Assembly (NCBI RefSeq): GCF_001570365.1
Contig: NZ_BBYK01000089.1
Coordinates: 1-33,514 of the forward strand
From: Microtetraspora fusca
Lineage (GTDB): Bacteria > Actinomycetota > Actinomycetes > Streptosporangiales > Streptosporangiaceae
DNA length: 33,514 bases
Direction of reading: 5' to 3'
This document shows positions 1 through 8,229 of the stretch, piece by piece. The translations under genes and the position numbers were made by a program. The notes below the pieces were generated by a model, which was given only the letters and a program-made list of their open reading frames with translations, did not search any database and was not told the origin of the DNA. Each line of letters begins with the position of its first letter. Within the stretch, counting starts at the first letter, position 1.

Positions 1-308
<308 letters not shown>

Positions 309-495
309 CTGCAACGGGTCTGAGCTGGCAGCATCGCTTTTTCGCACGTCGCGCATCATGGATCTACCCCGCCTGTACGGATGGTCCCACCACATAGGAC
401 CGCCAGGCCGTGGTACGGCGACCGCGAGGGCCGACCCCAGGATCACACGGGGGTTCGAAGGTCGCGCACAGGACGCGCTGGCCGGGGAACGCGAA

Positions 496-524
496 GGCCC
501 GGCTCGCCCCACGCGAACCGGGCC
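496..524 (-). terminator. possible terminator of the cold-shock gene
   Basis: GGCCCGG (496-502) pairs perfectly with CCGGGCC (518-524) across a 15-base loop, about 45 bases downstream of the cold-shock stop codon on the minus strand. No T tract follows, which is common for actinomycete terminators but weakens the call. Confidence 0.4.
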
Positions 525-568
525 CCACGCCGGTGCTCCGCCGAAGCACCACCAGATGCCGCCTCGGA

Positions 569-772
569 TCAAAGGACGGTGCGCACGCCCTCGGCCTGCG
601 GACCCTTCTGACCCTGCGTGATGTCGAACTCCACCCGTTGCCCCTGCTCAAGGGCCTTGTACCCGTCCATCATGATTGCCGAGTAATGGACGAACACGTC
701 CTTACCACCGTCTACCGCGATGAAGCCATAGCCCTTGTCCGCGTTGAACCACTTGACGGTGCCCTGCGCCAC
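569..772 (-). CDS. cold-shock domain protein (CspA family)
   Basis: A 67-residue single cold-shock domain. It has the RNA-binding motifs RNP1 (KGYGFI, residues 13-18) and RNP2 (VFVHY, 26-30), the WFN at 8-10 and the usual family length. It is a small OB-fold RNA chaperone that melts mRNA secondary structure in the cytoplasm. The start is the GTG at 770-772, because the family begins at this [10 protein letters not shown] and an AGAGGA Shine-Dalgarno sits about nine bases upstream. A longer in-frame extension to 874 is not conserved-looking and is left out. The gene lies between groEL and the sulfur-carrier gene, an order I recall from Streptomyces. A long upstream leader may matter for its regulation. 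Confidence 0.95.
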   Translation of the reverse strand: MAQGTVKWFNADKGYGFIAVDGGKDVFVHYSAIMMDGYKALEQGQRVEFDITQGQKGPQAEGVRTVL

Positions 773-998
773 TTTCCGACTCCTCTTGCTGGGCTGGAGA
801 TCACGCCCATTCCCGCGCGATCCATAACACCTGATCTCAATGAAGACACTGAGACCAGTGCTGACCGCCTTCACCGAAGAGGCCCCCGGTTACGTCGATC
901 GTCCTCGACCATACCCGTGTCAAGCCGTAGGGCAACAGAGTCAATCCCCAAACTCGTTCTTGGCGTTCGCCCAAAGCGGGATCAGGACAATATTCGGT

Positions 999-1011
999 TA
1001 ACCATTGGTTA
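999..1011. promoter_or_regulatory. palindrome near the presumed csp promoter
   Basis: TAACCA, one base, TGGTTA: six-base perfect arms in the most AT-rich part of the csp upstream region. This is a candidate regulator site; no matching regulator is recognised. Confidence 0.35.
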
Positions 1012-1084
1012 GTTGAGAATTGCACTAATCGTCATGAGCCTCCGCATTAAGCACCATTAGCCAGAACCGCACGTCAACATGCAA

Positions 1085-1116
1085 ACACCCACGTACCGAG
1101 CGTGGCACGTGGGTGT
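1085..1116 (-). terminator. terminator of the metM-metO operon
   Basis: ACACCCACGT (1085-1094) pairs perfectly with ACGTGGGTGT (1107-1116) across a 12-base loop, starting 17 bases after the metO stop codon. On the minus strand the stem is followed by TTTGC, so it resembles a weak intrinsic terminator. Confidence 0.8.
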
Positions 1117-1133
1117 CGCGAGGGCGCGGGCGG

Positions 1134-1409
1134 TCAGCCGCCGGCGACCGCGGGGATGACCGAGATCTGGATGCCCTCGGGGGTCGCAGTGTCCAGCCCC
1201 TCGGCGAAACGGACGTCCTCTTCGCCGACATATACGTTGACAAAACGCCGGATCTTGCCCGCTTCATCGAGGATGCGGGCGCCGATGCCGGGATAGTCGG
1301 CGTCGAGCTTCTGCAGCACCTCGCGAAGGGTTCCGCCTTCGCCGGACACCTCCGCGGCTCCGCCCGTGTACGTGCGAAGAATCGTCGGAATCCGCACAGA
1401 TACGCTCAT
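1134..1409 (-). CDS. metO: CysO/ThiS/MoaD-like sulfur-carrier protein, probable MetO
   Basis: A 91-residue ubiquitin-fold sulfur carrier. The N-terminal VSVRIPTILRTYTGG, the middle RRFVNVYVGEEDVRF and the terminal VIPAVAGG closely resemble mycobacterial CysO. The protein ends exactly in Gly-Gly, which is adenylated and converted to a thiocarboxylate in this family. The gene starts 38 bases after the threonine-synthase-like gene and shares its terminator, so the two form an operon. No cysM or mec protease gene accompanies it, unlike mycobacterial cysO. In Streptomyces a carrier next to a threonine-synthase homologue (MetO with MetM) has been reported to donate sulfur to O-phosphohomoserine, giving homocysteine. 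The same role is inferred here. A role in cysteine synthesis with a distant CysM remains possible. Confidence 0.88.
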   Translation of the reverse strand: MSVSVRIPTILRTYTGGAAEVSGEGGTLREVLQKLDADYPGIGARILDEAGKIRRFVNVYVGEEDVRFAEGLDTATPEGIQISVIPAVAGG

Positions 1410-1447
1410 TTTTCGCTCACTTTCGTTGCTTCGTCGGTAAAACGCGG

Positions 1448-2710
1448 TCAGTTGGCGAAAGCCGTACGGAATGCCGCGAGGGAGGGGCGGATGACCGCGG
1501 CGGGCCGAGCCTCGGCCGCGACGGCGTCGAGCGTCTTCAGCCCGTCGCCGGTGTTGAGCACGACGGTCTCGGCCTCGGGGTCGAGCAGGCCGTTCTCGGC
1601 GAGCTTGCGCAGCACGCCGACGGTCACGCCGCCGGCGGTCTCGGCGAAGATGCCCTCGGTGCGGGCCAGCAGCCGGATCGCCTCGACCACCTGGCCGTCG
1701 GTCACGTCCTCGACCGCGCCGCCTGTGCGCCGCGCGATGTCCAGCACGTACGGCCCGTCGGCCGGGTTGCCGATCGCCAGCGACTTGGCGATGGTGTCCG
1801 GCTTGACCGGCTGGACCACGTCGTGTCCGGCCTTGTACGCGCCGGAGACCGGCGAGCAGCCCTCGGCCTGGGCGCCGAAGACGCGGTAGGGCTTGTCCTC
1901 GACCAGCCCCAGCTTGATCAGCTCACGGAAGCCCTTGTCGATCTTGGTGAGCTGGGAGCCGGAGGCCACCGGGATCACGATCTGGTCGGGGATCCGCCAG
2001 CCGAGCTGCTCGGCGATCTCGTACGCCAGCGTCTTGGACCCCTCGGCGTAGTACGGCCGGAGGTTGACGTTGACGAAGCCCCACTTCTCACCGAGCTCGT
2101 CGCCGATCAGCTCCGAGCAGAACCGGTTGACCTCGTCGTAGGTGCCGTCGATGGCGACCAGGCGGCCGCCGTACACGGAGGCCATGGTGATCTTGGCCGC
2201 TTCGAGGTCGGAGGGGATGAACACGCACGAGTCGAGCCCGGCGCGGGCCGCCGCGGCGCCGACCGCTCCGGCGAGGTTGCCGGTGGAGGAGCAGGAGAGA
2301 GTGTGGAAGCCGAAGTTGCGTGCGGCCTCCAGGGCGATCGCCACCACCCGGTCCTTGAAGGAGTGGGTGGGGTTGCCCGAGTCGTCCTTGACGTACAGCG
2401 AGCGGAGGCCCAGCTCGGCGGCGAGGGTGTCGGCCTTGACCAGCTTGGTCCAGCCCGGCTGGAGGTTGGGCCGGGTCTCGACGTTCGCGGGGACGGGGAG
2501 GAGCTTGCGGTATCGCCAGATGTTGGTCGGGCCGGCGGCGATCTCCTCGCGGGTCACCGGGCCGAAGTCGTAGGCCACCTCAAGCGGGCCGAAACACTCG
2601 ATACAGGCGAAGATCGGGCCGAGGTCGTAGCGGGTGCCGCACTCACGACAGGAAAGAGCGGAGGCGGGACCGAAGTCGAGAGTGGTGTCTGCAGTGCTTG
2701 CGAGCGCCAT
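1448..2710 (-). CDS. metM: threonine-synthase-like PLP enzyme, probable MetM (homocysteine from O-phosphohomoserine)
   Basis: A 420-residue fold-type II PLP enzyme closely matching threonine synthase. It has an N-terminal four-cysteine zinc-ribbon-like element (CREC at 21-24, CIEC at 36-39), the PLP lysine in NPTHSFKDR (Lys119) and the SSTGN loop. Sequence alone would name it ThrC. Two context facts argue for methionine synthesis: a SAM-I riboswitch directly upstream, and a co-transcribed sulfur-carrier gene. Both fit the MetM/MetO route in which O-phosphohomoserine is diverted to homocysteine. The ATG at 2708-2710 is chosen because the in-frame ATG at 2729-2731 lies inside the riboswitch P1 helix; the SD GAGGGAAAGG sits between them. 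A separate true thrC should exist elsewhere in the genome if this reading is right. Dual activity cannot be excluded. Confidence 0.85.
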   Translation of the reverse strand: MALASTADTTLDFGPASALSCRECGTRYDLGPIFACIECFGPLEVAYDFGPVTREEIAAGPTNIWRYRKLLPVPANVETRPNLQPGWTKLVKADTLAAELGLRSLYVKDDSGNPTHSFKDRVVAIALEAARNFGFHTLSCSSTGNLAGAVGAAAARAGLDSCVFIPSDLEAAKITMASVYGGRLVAIDGTYDEVNRFCSELIGDELGEKWGFVNVNLRPYYAEGSKTLAYEIAEQLGWRIPDQIVIPVASGSQLTKIDKGFRELIKLGLVEDKPYRVFGAQAEGCSPVSGAYKAGHDVVQPVKPDTIAKSLAIGNPADGPYVLDIARRTGGAVEDVTDGQVVEAIRLLARTEGIFAETAGGVTVGVLRKLAENGLLDPEAETVVLNTGDGLKTLDAVAAEARPAAVIRPSLAAFRTAFAN

Positions 2711-2726
2711 GAAGCGAGGCCTTTCC

Positions 2727-2862
2727 CTCATCTTCGCTCGTGGCCACCCTGGTCACGAGCCGGAATTGGCACCTGTCCCGGCCGGCCTCGTGGTCACGAG
2801 TACGGGCACCGGGAGGGTTGCCGGGGCTTCGCAGGGCCGGTCCCTCCACCCCTCTGGATGAG
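2727..2862 (-). promoter_or_regulatory. SAM-I (S-box) riboswitch upstream of metM
   Basis: Read on the minus strand, the element starts CTCATCCAGAGGGGTGGAGG, continues with GGACCGGCCC, GAAGCCCCGGCAACC (the kink-turn and SAM-binding core) and GGTGCCAATTCC, and closes with GATGAG. The outer CTCATC (2857-2862) pairs with GATGAG (2727-2732) to form P1. These are the diagnostic conserved blocks of the S-box family in the right order. The GATGAG strand of P1 runs directly into the GGGAAAGG ribosome-binding site of metM, and I see no T-tract terminator after it, so control is probably at translation initiation. High SAM should switch the operon off. Confidence 0.93.
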
Positions 2863-2968
2863 CAATATTCAGTTGTCGCCCGACGGGGATCCGCGGGTCG
2901 CGTCCCACTAGATCATCCGGGGACGCTTCCTAGCACTGTACCTTGCCGTCCCCGGAGTCCGATCCGGC

Positions 2969-2985
2969 GTCTCACCATCTGAGAC
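2969..2985 (-). terminator. possible terminator of the sigma-factor gene
   Basis: GTCTCA (2969-2974) pairs with TGAGAC (2980-2985) across a five-base loop about 26 bases after the sigma-factor stop codon on the minus strand. It is short and has no T tract. Confidence 0.35.
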
Positions 2986-3010
2986 GAAATCGTACTGGCA
3001 GGTAAGACGA

Positions 3011-3574
3011 TCAGCCGTATGCCTCGCCCAGGGCCGTCTGCACGTACTTGCGCGCCTGGTGGATGCGGGACTTCGCGGTGCCGAGCGGGATGCGGAGCTG
3101 CTCGGCCACCTCGGCGTAGTCGAGCTGGCAGATGTCGCGCAGGACCAGCGCCTGGGCGAGGTCGGGCTTCTCCGCCTCCAGCGCCTCCATCGCGTCCAGC
3201 AGGTCGAGCCGCGAGCCCGCGATCACGCTGACCCGGCGCGGGTCGGGACGCTGCTCCGGCAGCTCCTCCGCCTGCTCCGACGACCGCCGCTTCAGCGAGC
3301 GGTAGGTGGTGCGGGCGCAGTTGGCGGTCACGATGTGCAGCCAGGTGCTGAACTTCGCCCGGCCCTCGAACCTGCCGATGTTGCGCGCCACCGCGAGCAG
3401 GGTGTCCTGCGCGGCCTCCTCCGCGTCCTGCCGGTACGGCAGGAGCCGTTCGCAGTGCCGCAGCACGTCCGGCTCGATCCGGCGCAGTAGCTCGCCGAGA
3501 GCCCGGTGATCACCCTGGGCGGCCGATCGGGCCAGGTCCTCGGTCGTCTCGTCCAGTGCCATCTCTGTTCTCAT
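3011..3574 (-). CDS. ECF-type RNA polymerase sigma factor
   Basis: A 187-residue sigma-70-family protein with a region 2 (DAEEAAQDTLLAVARNIGRF followed by FSTWLHIVTANCARTTYR) and a region 4 helix-turn-helix (DYAEVAEQLRIPLGTAKSRI), separated by a short acidic linker. It lacks regions 1 and 3, as ECF sigmas do. No anti-sigma gene is adjacent, so the control signal is not visible. A -10-like TAGGAT at 3608-3613 (minus strand) would give a leader of about 27 bases containing a small CGCGGG-CTTC-CCCGCG hairpin just before the start. Starts at 3574 (preferred, GAGG four bases upstream) or 3562 are both possible. It is divergent from otsA with about 90 bp between them. Target promoters cannot be told from sequence. 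Confidence 0.9.
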   Translation of the reverse strand: MRTEMALDETTEDLARSAAQGDHRALGELLRRIEPDVLRHCERLLPYRQDAEEAAQDTLLAVARNIGRFEGRAKFSTWLHIVTANCARTTYRSLKRRSSEQAEELPEQRPDPRRVSVIAGSRLDLLDAMEALEAEKPDLAQALVLRDICQLDYAEVAEQLRIPLGTAKSRIHQARKYVQTALGEAYG

Positions 3575-3663
3575 CCCGCCTCGCGGGGAAGCCCGCGGTT
3601 CCTTGACATCCTATTGGCGACGATCAGGATTTTCGCCGGTCCAGCCCGGTAGGGTCGTGTGTA

Positions 3664-5091
3664 ATGAGCAGCAACGTGCTGATCGCCTCCAATCGGGGGC
3701 CCGTCTCGTTCACTCTGTCGGACGACGGCGCGCTGACCATGCGCCGCGGCGGCGGCGGCCTCGTGTCCGGCCTGTCCGAGGCGTTCAAGGACTCGGACAT
3801 GCTCTGGGTCTGCGCCGCGCTCTCCGACGGCGACCGCAGCGCCGTACGGCTCGTGCCGGGCGGGCGGCTCGACCGGGCGGGGTACGACGCCGGGCGGCTG
3901 CGGATGCTCGACATCCCCCCGGCGACCTTCCAGCGCGCCTACAACGCGATCGCGAACTCGACCCTGTGGTTCGTCAACCACCTGCTCTACAACACCCCGA
4001 ACAGCCCGATCTTCGACCGGCGCTTCCGCCGGGAGTGGGCCTCCTACCAGGAGTACAACGGGGCGTTCGCCCTCGCCCTGGCCGAGGAGGCCGCGCACGG
4101 CGCCAAGGTGATGATCCAGGACTACCACCTCACCCTGGCTCCGGCCATGCTCCGGGTCGAGCGGCCGGACCTGCGCATCTCCCACTTCTCGCACACGCCC
4201 TGGGCCCCGCCCGAGTACTTCTCGCTGCTGCCCGACGACGTCGCCGCCGAGGTGCTGTGCGGCATCCTCGGGGCCGACCACGCCGGGTTCCTCACCGCGC
4301 GCTGGGCGGACGCGTTCATGGACTGCTGCGCCGCCATCCTGGAAGCGCGAGTGGACCGGGCCGCGCGTACGGTCACGCACGAGGGCCGGACGACGCGCAT
4401 CGGGGTGCACGGCCTCGGCGTGGACGGCGCGGCACTGCGGGCCAGGGCGGCCGAGCCGGACGTGGAGGCGCGCCTGACCGCGCTCAGGGAGCAGGTGGGC
4501 GACCGGCGGCTCATCGTCCGCATCGACCGCACCGAGCTGTCCAAGAACATCGTCCGCGGCCTGATGGCCTACAGCGAGTTCCTGGCGGAGCACCCCGAGT
4601 GGCACGGCAAGGTGGTCCACCTCGCCTTCGCCTACCCCTCACGTCACGACCTGCCGGAATACCGCGAGTACACGGCGGCCGTGCAGCGGTGCGCCAAGGA
4701 GATCGAGGACGCCTACGCCACCGACGACTGGGATCCGCTCATCCTCAACGTGAACGACGACTACCCCCGGTCGCTCGCCGCGTACCGGCTGGCCGACGTG
4801 CTGCTGGTCAACCCGATCCGCGACGGCATGAACCTGGTCGCCAAGGAGGGCCCGATCCTGTCGCCGCGCTGCGCGCTGGTGCTCTCCCGGGAGGCGGGGG
4901 CCGCCGCCGAACTCGGCGCCGACGCGCTGCTGGTCAACCCCTTCGACATCTCGGGCACCGCGGCCGCGCTGCACGAGGCGCTGATCATGCCCGACGCCGA
5001 GCGCGGGGAGCGGTGCGCCCGGCTCCGCGCGGCGGCCACCGCGCTCCCGCCCCGGCTGTGGCTGGAGGAGCAACTCGGCGCTTTGTCGTGA
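3664..5091 (+). CDS. otsA: GT20 trehalose-6-phosphate synthase family protein
   Basis: A 475-residue retaining glycosyltransferase of family GT20, the usual length. It has the N-terminal SNRGPVSF and glycine loop [11 protein letters not shown] (27-37), IQDYHL (151-156), [10 protein letters not shown] (177-186) and the nucleotide-sugar motif [11 protein letters not shown] (386-396). The expected reaction is transfer of glucose from UDP- or GDP-glucose to glucose 6-phosphate. The motif that is DRLDYSKG-like in E. coli OtsA here reads DRTELSKN (288-295), so this belongs to a divergent actinobacterial clade. A phosphatase gene (otsB, 6986-7819) lies nearby on the other strand, which supports trehalose synthesis. 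Glucosylglycerol-phosphate synthase or a pseudo-glycosyltransferase are alternatives. A -10-like TAGGGT (3650-3655) eight bases before ATG suggests a leaderless or very short-leader mRNA. Confidence 0.85.
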   Translation: MSSNVLIASNRGPVSFTLSDDGALTMRRGGGGLVSGLSEAFKDSDMLWVCAALSDGDRSAVRLVPGGRLDRAGYDAGRLRMLDIPPATFQRAYNAIANSTLWFVNHLLYNTPNSPIFDRRFRREWASYQEYNGAFALALAEEAAHGAKVMIQDYHLTLAPAMLRVERPDLRISHFSHTPWAPPEYFSLLPDDVAAEVLCGILGADHAGFLTARWADAFMDCCAAILEARVDRAARTVTHEGRTTRIGVHGLGVDGAALRARAAEPDVEARLTALREQVGDRRLIVRIDRTELSKNIVRGLMAYSEFLAEHPEWHGKVVHLAFAYPSRHDLPEYREYTAAVQRCAKEIEDAYATDDWDPLILNVNDDYPRSLAAYRLADVLLVNPIRDGMNLVAKEGPILSPRCALVLSREAGAAAELGADALLVNPFDISGTAAALHEALIMPDAERGERCARLRAAATALPPRLWLEEQLGALS

Positions 5092-5155
5092 CTGTCGGCC
5101 GCTGATCACAGGTGATACGGTCTGCCTCGTTTCGCACGAAAGCGGGGATCAGGGC

Positions 5156-6331
5156 GTGACGACCGTCGCGGCAGCCAGGCTCGCCAGGGATCGGCCCACC
5201 TGGCTGATCTACCTCCAGCTCGCCACCTTCGCCACGTACCTCTACGGACTCTCGGCCGCGCTTCCCATGATCAGGGCGGAGCTCGGCGTCTCCCAGGCCG
5301 CCGCCGGGCTGCACGGCACCGCCATGGCCGTCGGCGGGATCGCCGCCGGGCTGGCCCTGCCCGCGCTGACGTCGCGGTTCGGACGACGGGCCGCCACGTG
5401 GGCGGGTCTCGCGGGCATGAACATCGGCATGGTCACCGTGGCGCTCGGCCACGCCCTGCCCGTGACGGTGCTGGGCTACCTGTTGGCCGGCGGATCGGCC
5501 TCGGTGTCGCTCTACGCCGCGATGGCGGTCCTCAGCGACCACCACGGCGCCGCCGGGCCCGCCGCCATCAGCGAGGCCAACGCCGTCGGGGTCACCTCCG
5601 GCATCGCCGTCTCGTACGTGTTCAGCCTGGCGGCCGACTCCGCGCTGGGGTGGCGCTCGGCGCTCTACATCCCGGTCGTCGCGACCACGGTCCTCGCGCT
5701 GGCCATGGGCCGGGTCTGGGTTCCCGCCCCCGCCCCCTCGCCCGCGCCGGCGCCGGTCCCGTCCGCCGGGGCGGAGCGCAGGCCGTACGGCTGGCGCTTC
5801 CACACGGCCGGCGCGGTCCTGTTGTGCTGCGTGGCCCTGGAGTTCACGTTCAACCTGTGGGCCGCCGAGCTCCTCGCCCAGCGGACCGGCCTCACGGTGG
5901 CCCAGGCGACCACGGGGCTGTCCGCGATGCTCGCCGGTGTCGCCGCCGGGCGGTTCGGCGGCGCCCGGCTCGCGCTGCGCCACCCGGCTTCGGCGGTGCT
6001 GCTCGGCGCGCTCGCGGTGACCCTGGCCGGGTGGACGATCTTCTGGACGGCCACGGCGGTCCCGGTCGCCTACGCCGGGCTGGCGCTCAGCGGTCTCGGC
6101 ATCTCGGTGCACTTCCCGCTGGCCCTGTCGCGGGTCATCGCCGCGTCGGGGGGCCGCCCCGACGCGGCGTCCGGGGCCGCGTCGATCTGGGGAAGCCTGG
6201 GCTCCGGAGGCGGGCCGTTCGTCCTCGGCGCCCTGGGCGACGGGTTCGGCACGCACACGGCGTTCCTGCTCGTCCCCGCGCTGATCCTGCTGGCCTGCGG
6301 CGGGATCCTCAGCTCCAGGTCGCCTGCTTGA
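5156..6331 (+). CDS. MFS transporter
   Basis: A 391-residue, strongly hydrophobic protein with about 12 membrane segments. An MFS-type cytoplasmic loop (TSRFGRRAATWAG) follows the second helix, and a Pro/Ala-rich central linker (VWVPAPAPSPAPAPVPS) separates the two six-helix halves. The substrate is unknown; the overall pattern fits a small-molecule exporter or sugar-efflux type. The GTG at 5156 follows GGGGATCAGGG. The stop codon lies inside the 3' end of the convergent secreted-protein gene (23-base overlap). It sits between otsA and otsB, but nothing in it shows a link to trehalose. Confidence 0.85.
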   Translation: MTTVAAARLARDRPTWLIYLQLATFATYLYGLSAALPMIRAELGVSQAAAGLHGTAMAVGGIAAGLALPALTSRFGRRAATWAGLAGMNIGMVTVALGHALPVTVLGYLLAGGSASVSLYAAMAVLSDHHGAAGPAAISEANAVGVTSGIAVSYVFSLAADSALGWRSALYIPVVATTVLALAMGRVWVPAPAPSPAPAPVPSAGAERRPYGWRFHTAGAVLLCCVALEFTFNLWAAELLAQRTGLTVAQATTGLSAMLAGVAAGRFGGARLALRHPASAVLLGALAVTLAGWTIFWTATAVPVAYAGLALSGLGISVHFPLALSRVIAASGGRPDAASGAASIWGSLGSGGGPFVLGALGDGFGTHTAFLLVPALILLACGGILSSRSPA

Positions 6332-6905
6332 GGATCGCGGACAGGCCCGGCGTGTTCCACTGGTCGACGAACAGGATCTTCGACGTGGGCAGGAACCACT
6401 CGCGCTGCGTGAAGCGCGCCTTGTTCTTGTACGTCTTCGGAGACACGCACCTGGCCGACCAGGCGCGATAGTACGCCTTGTGGCCGCGGCCGACCTGGGC
6501 CAGCCCCTTGTCCGCGAGGGTCATCGGGCCGAGCCACAACTTCTTGTCGTACGGGCAGGGGCCGACGTCGTTGGCCGGATAGAAGGGCTCGTCCGGCGTG
6601 TACGCGTCGAAGTGCTCGTGCCCGACCTTGATCGCCTCGGGGCCCATGACCCAGAAGCTGCGGCATCCCGAGTCGCGGAAGCCGAACCGGGAGGTGCCCG
6701 CCGTCGGGCACGCGCCGGTCACGACCCGGGTCCAGTCCTTGTCGACCGTGTACACCTTCCAGGTCGTGGGGATCCGCAACGTCAAGCCCGCGCGCACACG
6801 CAGTTCCTTGGTGCCCTGCGCGGAGGCGGACGCGGCCGAGGGGAGGGACAGTGCGGCGACTCCGGCGAGCCCGGCCGCGACCATCGCGATCGCTCTTTTA
6901 TCCAT
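6309..6905 (-). CDS. secreted protein of unknown function with four cysteines
   Basis: A 198-residue protein with a clear Sec signal peptide (charged MDKR, hydrophobic core to residue 22, cleavage predicted after ASASA near residue 29). The mature part is Trp/Tyr-rich with four cysteines (66, 81, 117, 153), enough for two disulfides. No membrane anchor or sortase signal follows, so it is probably released. I do not recognise the family. The start is the ATG at 6903-6905, because the signal peptide begins there; the longer in-frame extension upstream is Arg-rich and unlikely. Its last 23 bases overlap the 3' end of the convergent MFS gene. Confidence 0.75.
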   Translation of the reverse strand: MDKRAIAMVAAGLAGVAALSLPSAASASAQGTKELRVRAGLTLRIPTTWKVYTVDKDWTRVVTGACPTAGTSRFGFRDSGCRSFWVMGPEAIKVGHEHFDAYTPDEPFYPANDVGPCPYDKKLWLGPMTLADKGLAQVGRGHKAYYRAWSARCVSPKTYKNKARFTQREWFLPTSKILFVDQWNTPGLSAILKQATWS

Positions 6906-6985
6906 GACCGGAAAGCGTAGGTGTGAGCACTTGCAGTTCGATTTGAGGCGGTTCGCCGGGCCGTCCAGCGGGTGCGCGCGGTACG

Positions 6986-7819
6986 TCAGCCGATCCGGGA
7001 CGCGAGCGCGCCGAGGAACCGTACGACGCCATCGGGGCCGTCCACGACGGCGTCGGCGTGCTCGACCAGCCGGGTGACCTCGGCCGAGCCGCTGCACACC
7101 CGAACCCCCGGCAGGCCGCAGGTCGCCACCGCGTCGAACGCCGCGATGTCGCCGAGGTCGTCCCCGAAGAACATGACGGAGCGCGCCGCGCGCTCGGCGA
7201 GGAACCCGCGCAGGGCCCGCCCCTTGTCCATGCCGGGCGGCCGCAGCTCCAGGACCAGCCGTCCCGGCTCGACGATCAACCCGGAGGCCGCGGCCAGCTT
7301 CGCCACCGGCTCGCTGAGCGCCAGCAGCGCCCCCTCGGGGTCGGCCGCCGTCCGGGTGTGCACGGCCACCGCCCGGCCCTTGTCCTCGATCAGGACGCCG
7401 TCGAGACCCCGTGTGACCGCGGGCAGCTCGGCGCGTACGCGGTCGAGGCCGGGCGGCGGGGGCGGGGCGGTGACCTCACCGCGCTCCCATCGCTCCATGC
7501 CGTAGTGGCCGAGGACGACCAGCCCGGGCACGTCGGCGAGGGACGGGCCGTCGGACGCCTCGCCGAGAGCGAGCGCCTGGAGGGGCGGGCGGCCGGTCAC
7601 GATGACGACCGAGCGCACCAGCCCGCCGAGCCGTACGAGCACGGCGGGGGCGTCGGGGTGGATCCGGGCGGACGCGGGGTCGGGCACGATGGGCGACAGC
7701 GTGCCGTCGAAGTCGAGGCCGATCACCACCCCGGACGGGTCCTCCAGCACGGCGGCCAGCCCGGCGCGCCCGGTCTCGGTCCTGATCAGCGCCTCGACGG
7801 GCGTCGTCTCATCTGACAT
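6986..7819 (-). CDS. otsB: trehalose-6-phosphate phosphatase
   Basis: A 277-residue HAD-superfamily phosphatase. Motif I is DFDGTLSPI (nucleophile Asp36, acid/base Asp38), motif II lies in VVIVTGR, the motif III lysine is in MDKGRALRGF, and the metal-binding motif IV is FFGDDLGDIAAF. The order and length are typical of OtsB, which dephosphorylates trehalose 6-phosphate to trehalose in the cytoplasm. It lies about 1.9 kb from otsA on the opposite strand, so the two are clustered but not co-transcribed. Confidence 0.93.
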   Translation of the reverse strand: MSDETTPVEALIRTETGRAGLAAVLEDPSGVVIGLDFDGTLSPIVPDPASARIHPDAPAVLVRLGGLVRSVVIVTGRPPLQALALGEASDGPSLADVPGLVVLGHYGMERWERGEVTAPPPPPGLDRVRAELPAVTRGLDGVLIEDKGRAVAVHTRTAADPEGALLALSEPVAKLAAASGLIVEPGRLVLELRPPGMDKGRALRGFLAERAARSVMFFGDDLGDIAAFDAVATCGLPGVRVCSGSAEVTRLVEHADAVVDGPDGVVRFLGALASRIG

Positions 7820-7844
7820 GACGGGCTACATACCCCCAAAACGG

Positions 7845-8147
7845 TCAAGGGCCCAGGCGGCGGGCGGCGCGATCGCGCCGGCGCGCGGCCCGCATCCGCC
7901 GTAGGCGCTTGACCAGCATCGGGTCGTGCTCCATCGCCTCGACCCGGTCGATCAGCTCGCCCAGGATCTGGTAGTAACGGGTCGCGGAAATGTCGAAGGT
8001 CTCCCGGATGGCCTGTTCCTTGGCTCCCGCGTAGCGCCACCACTGGCGCTCGAACGCGAGCACCTGACGATCGCGATCCGAGAGTGCCTGAGGTCGGGGG
8101 GCGTTCTCGGGAGCGGGACCTTCGCCGCCTACCGGCGCAGTATCCAT
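7845..8147 (-). CDS. DUF3263-domain protein
   Basis: A 100-residue protein. The block ALSDRDRQVLAFERQWWRY, then GAKEQAIRETFDISATRYYQ and ILGELIDR, is the DUF3263 signature seen widely in actinobacteria and looks like a helix-turn-helix. The C-terminus is a basic tail (RRMRAARRRDRAARR), so nucleic-acid binding is likely. The start is the ATG at 8145-8147, preceded by a strong GAGGAGGA at the correct spacing; the upstream in-frame Met at 8183 lacks one. It is divergent from the SAM-hydrolase-family gene with about 80 bp between them. Its biological role is unknown. Confidence 0.85.
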   Translation of the reverse strand: MDTAPVGGEGPAPENAPRPQALSDRDRQVLAFERQWWRYAGAKEQAIRETFDISATRYYQILGELIDRVEAMEHDPMLVKRLRRMRAARRRDRAARRLGP

Positions 8148-8229
8148 GCTCTCCTCCTCAGCGGGCTTGTGGCCCGCCCTCATGGTAGTCGCGGTAGGGC
8201 GGGGTGTTCAGAGCCGAGAGCCGGACGTA

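Larger units (their letters stand above)
773..1133. other. leader and promoter region of the cold-shock gene
   Basis: No credible gene. For the minus-strand csp gene this contains a probable 200-base or longer 5' leader. It is relatively AT-rich around 985-1020 (ACAATATTCGGTTAACC and onward), where the promoter probably lies. A 13-base palindrome TAACCATTGGTTA at 999-1011 is a candidate operator. The far end holds the metO terminator (1085-1116). Confidence 0.5.

Noticed and set aside
569-874. 101-residue version of the cold-shock protein
   Set aside because: The extra N-terminus is not cold-shock-like, while the GTG at 772 has a Shine-Dalgarno sequence and matches the family start.
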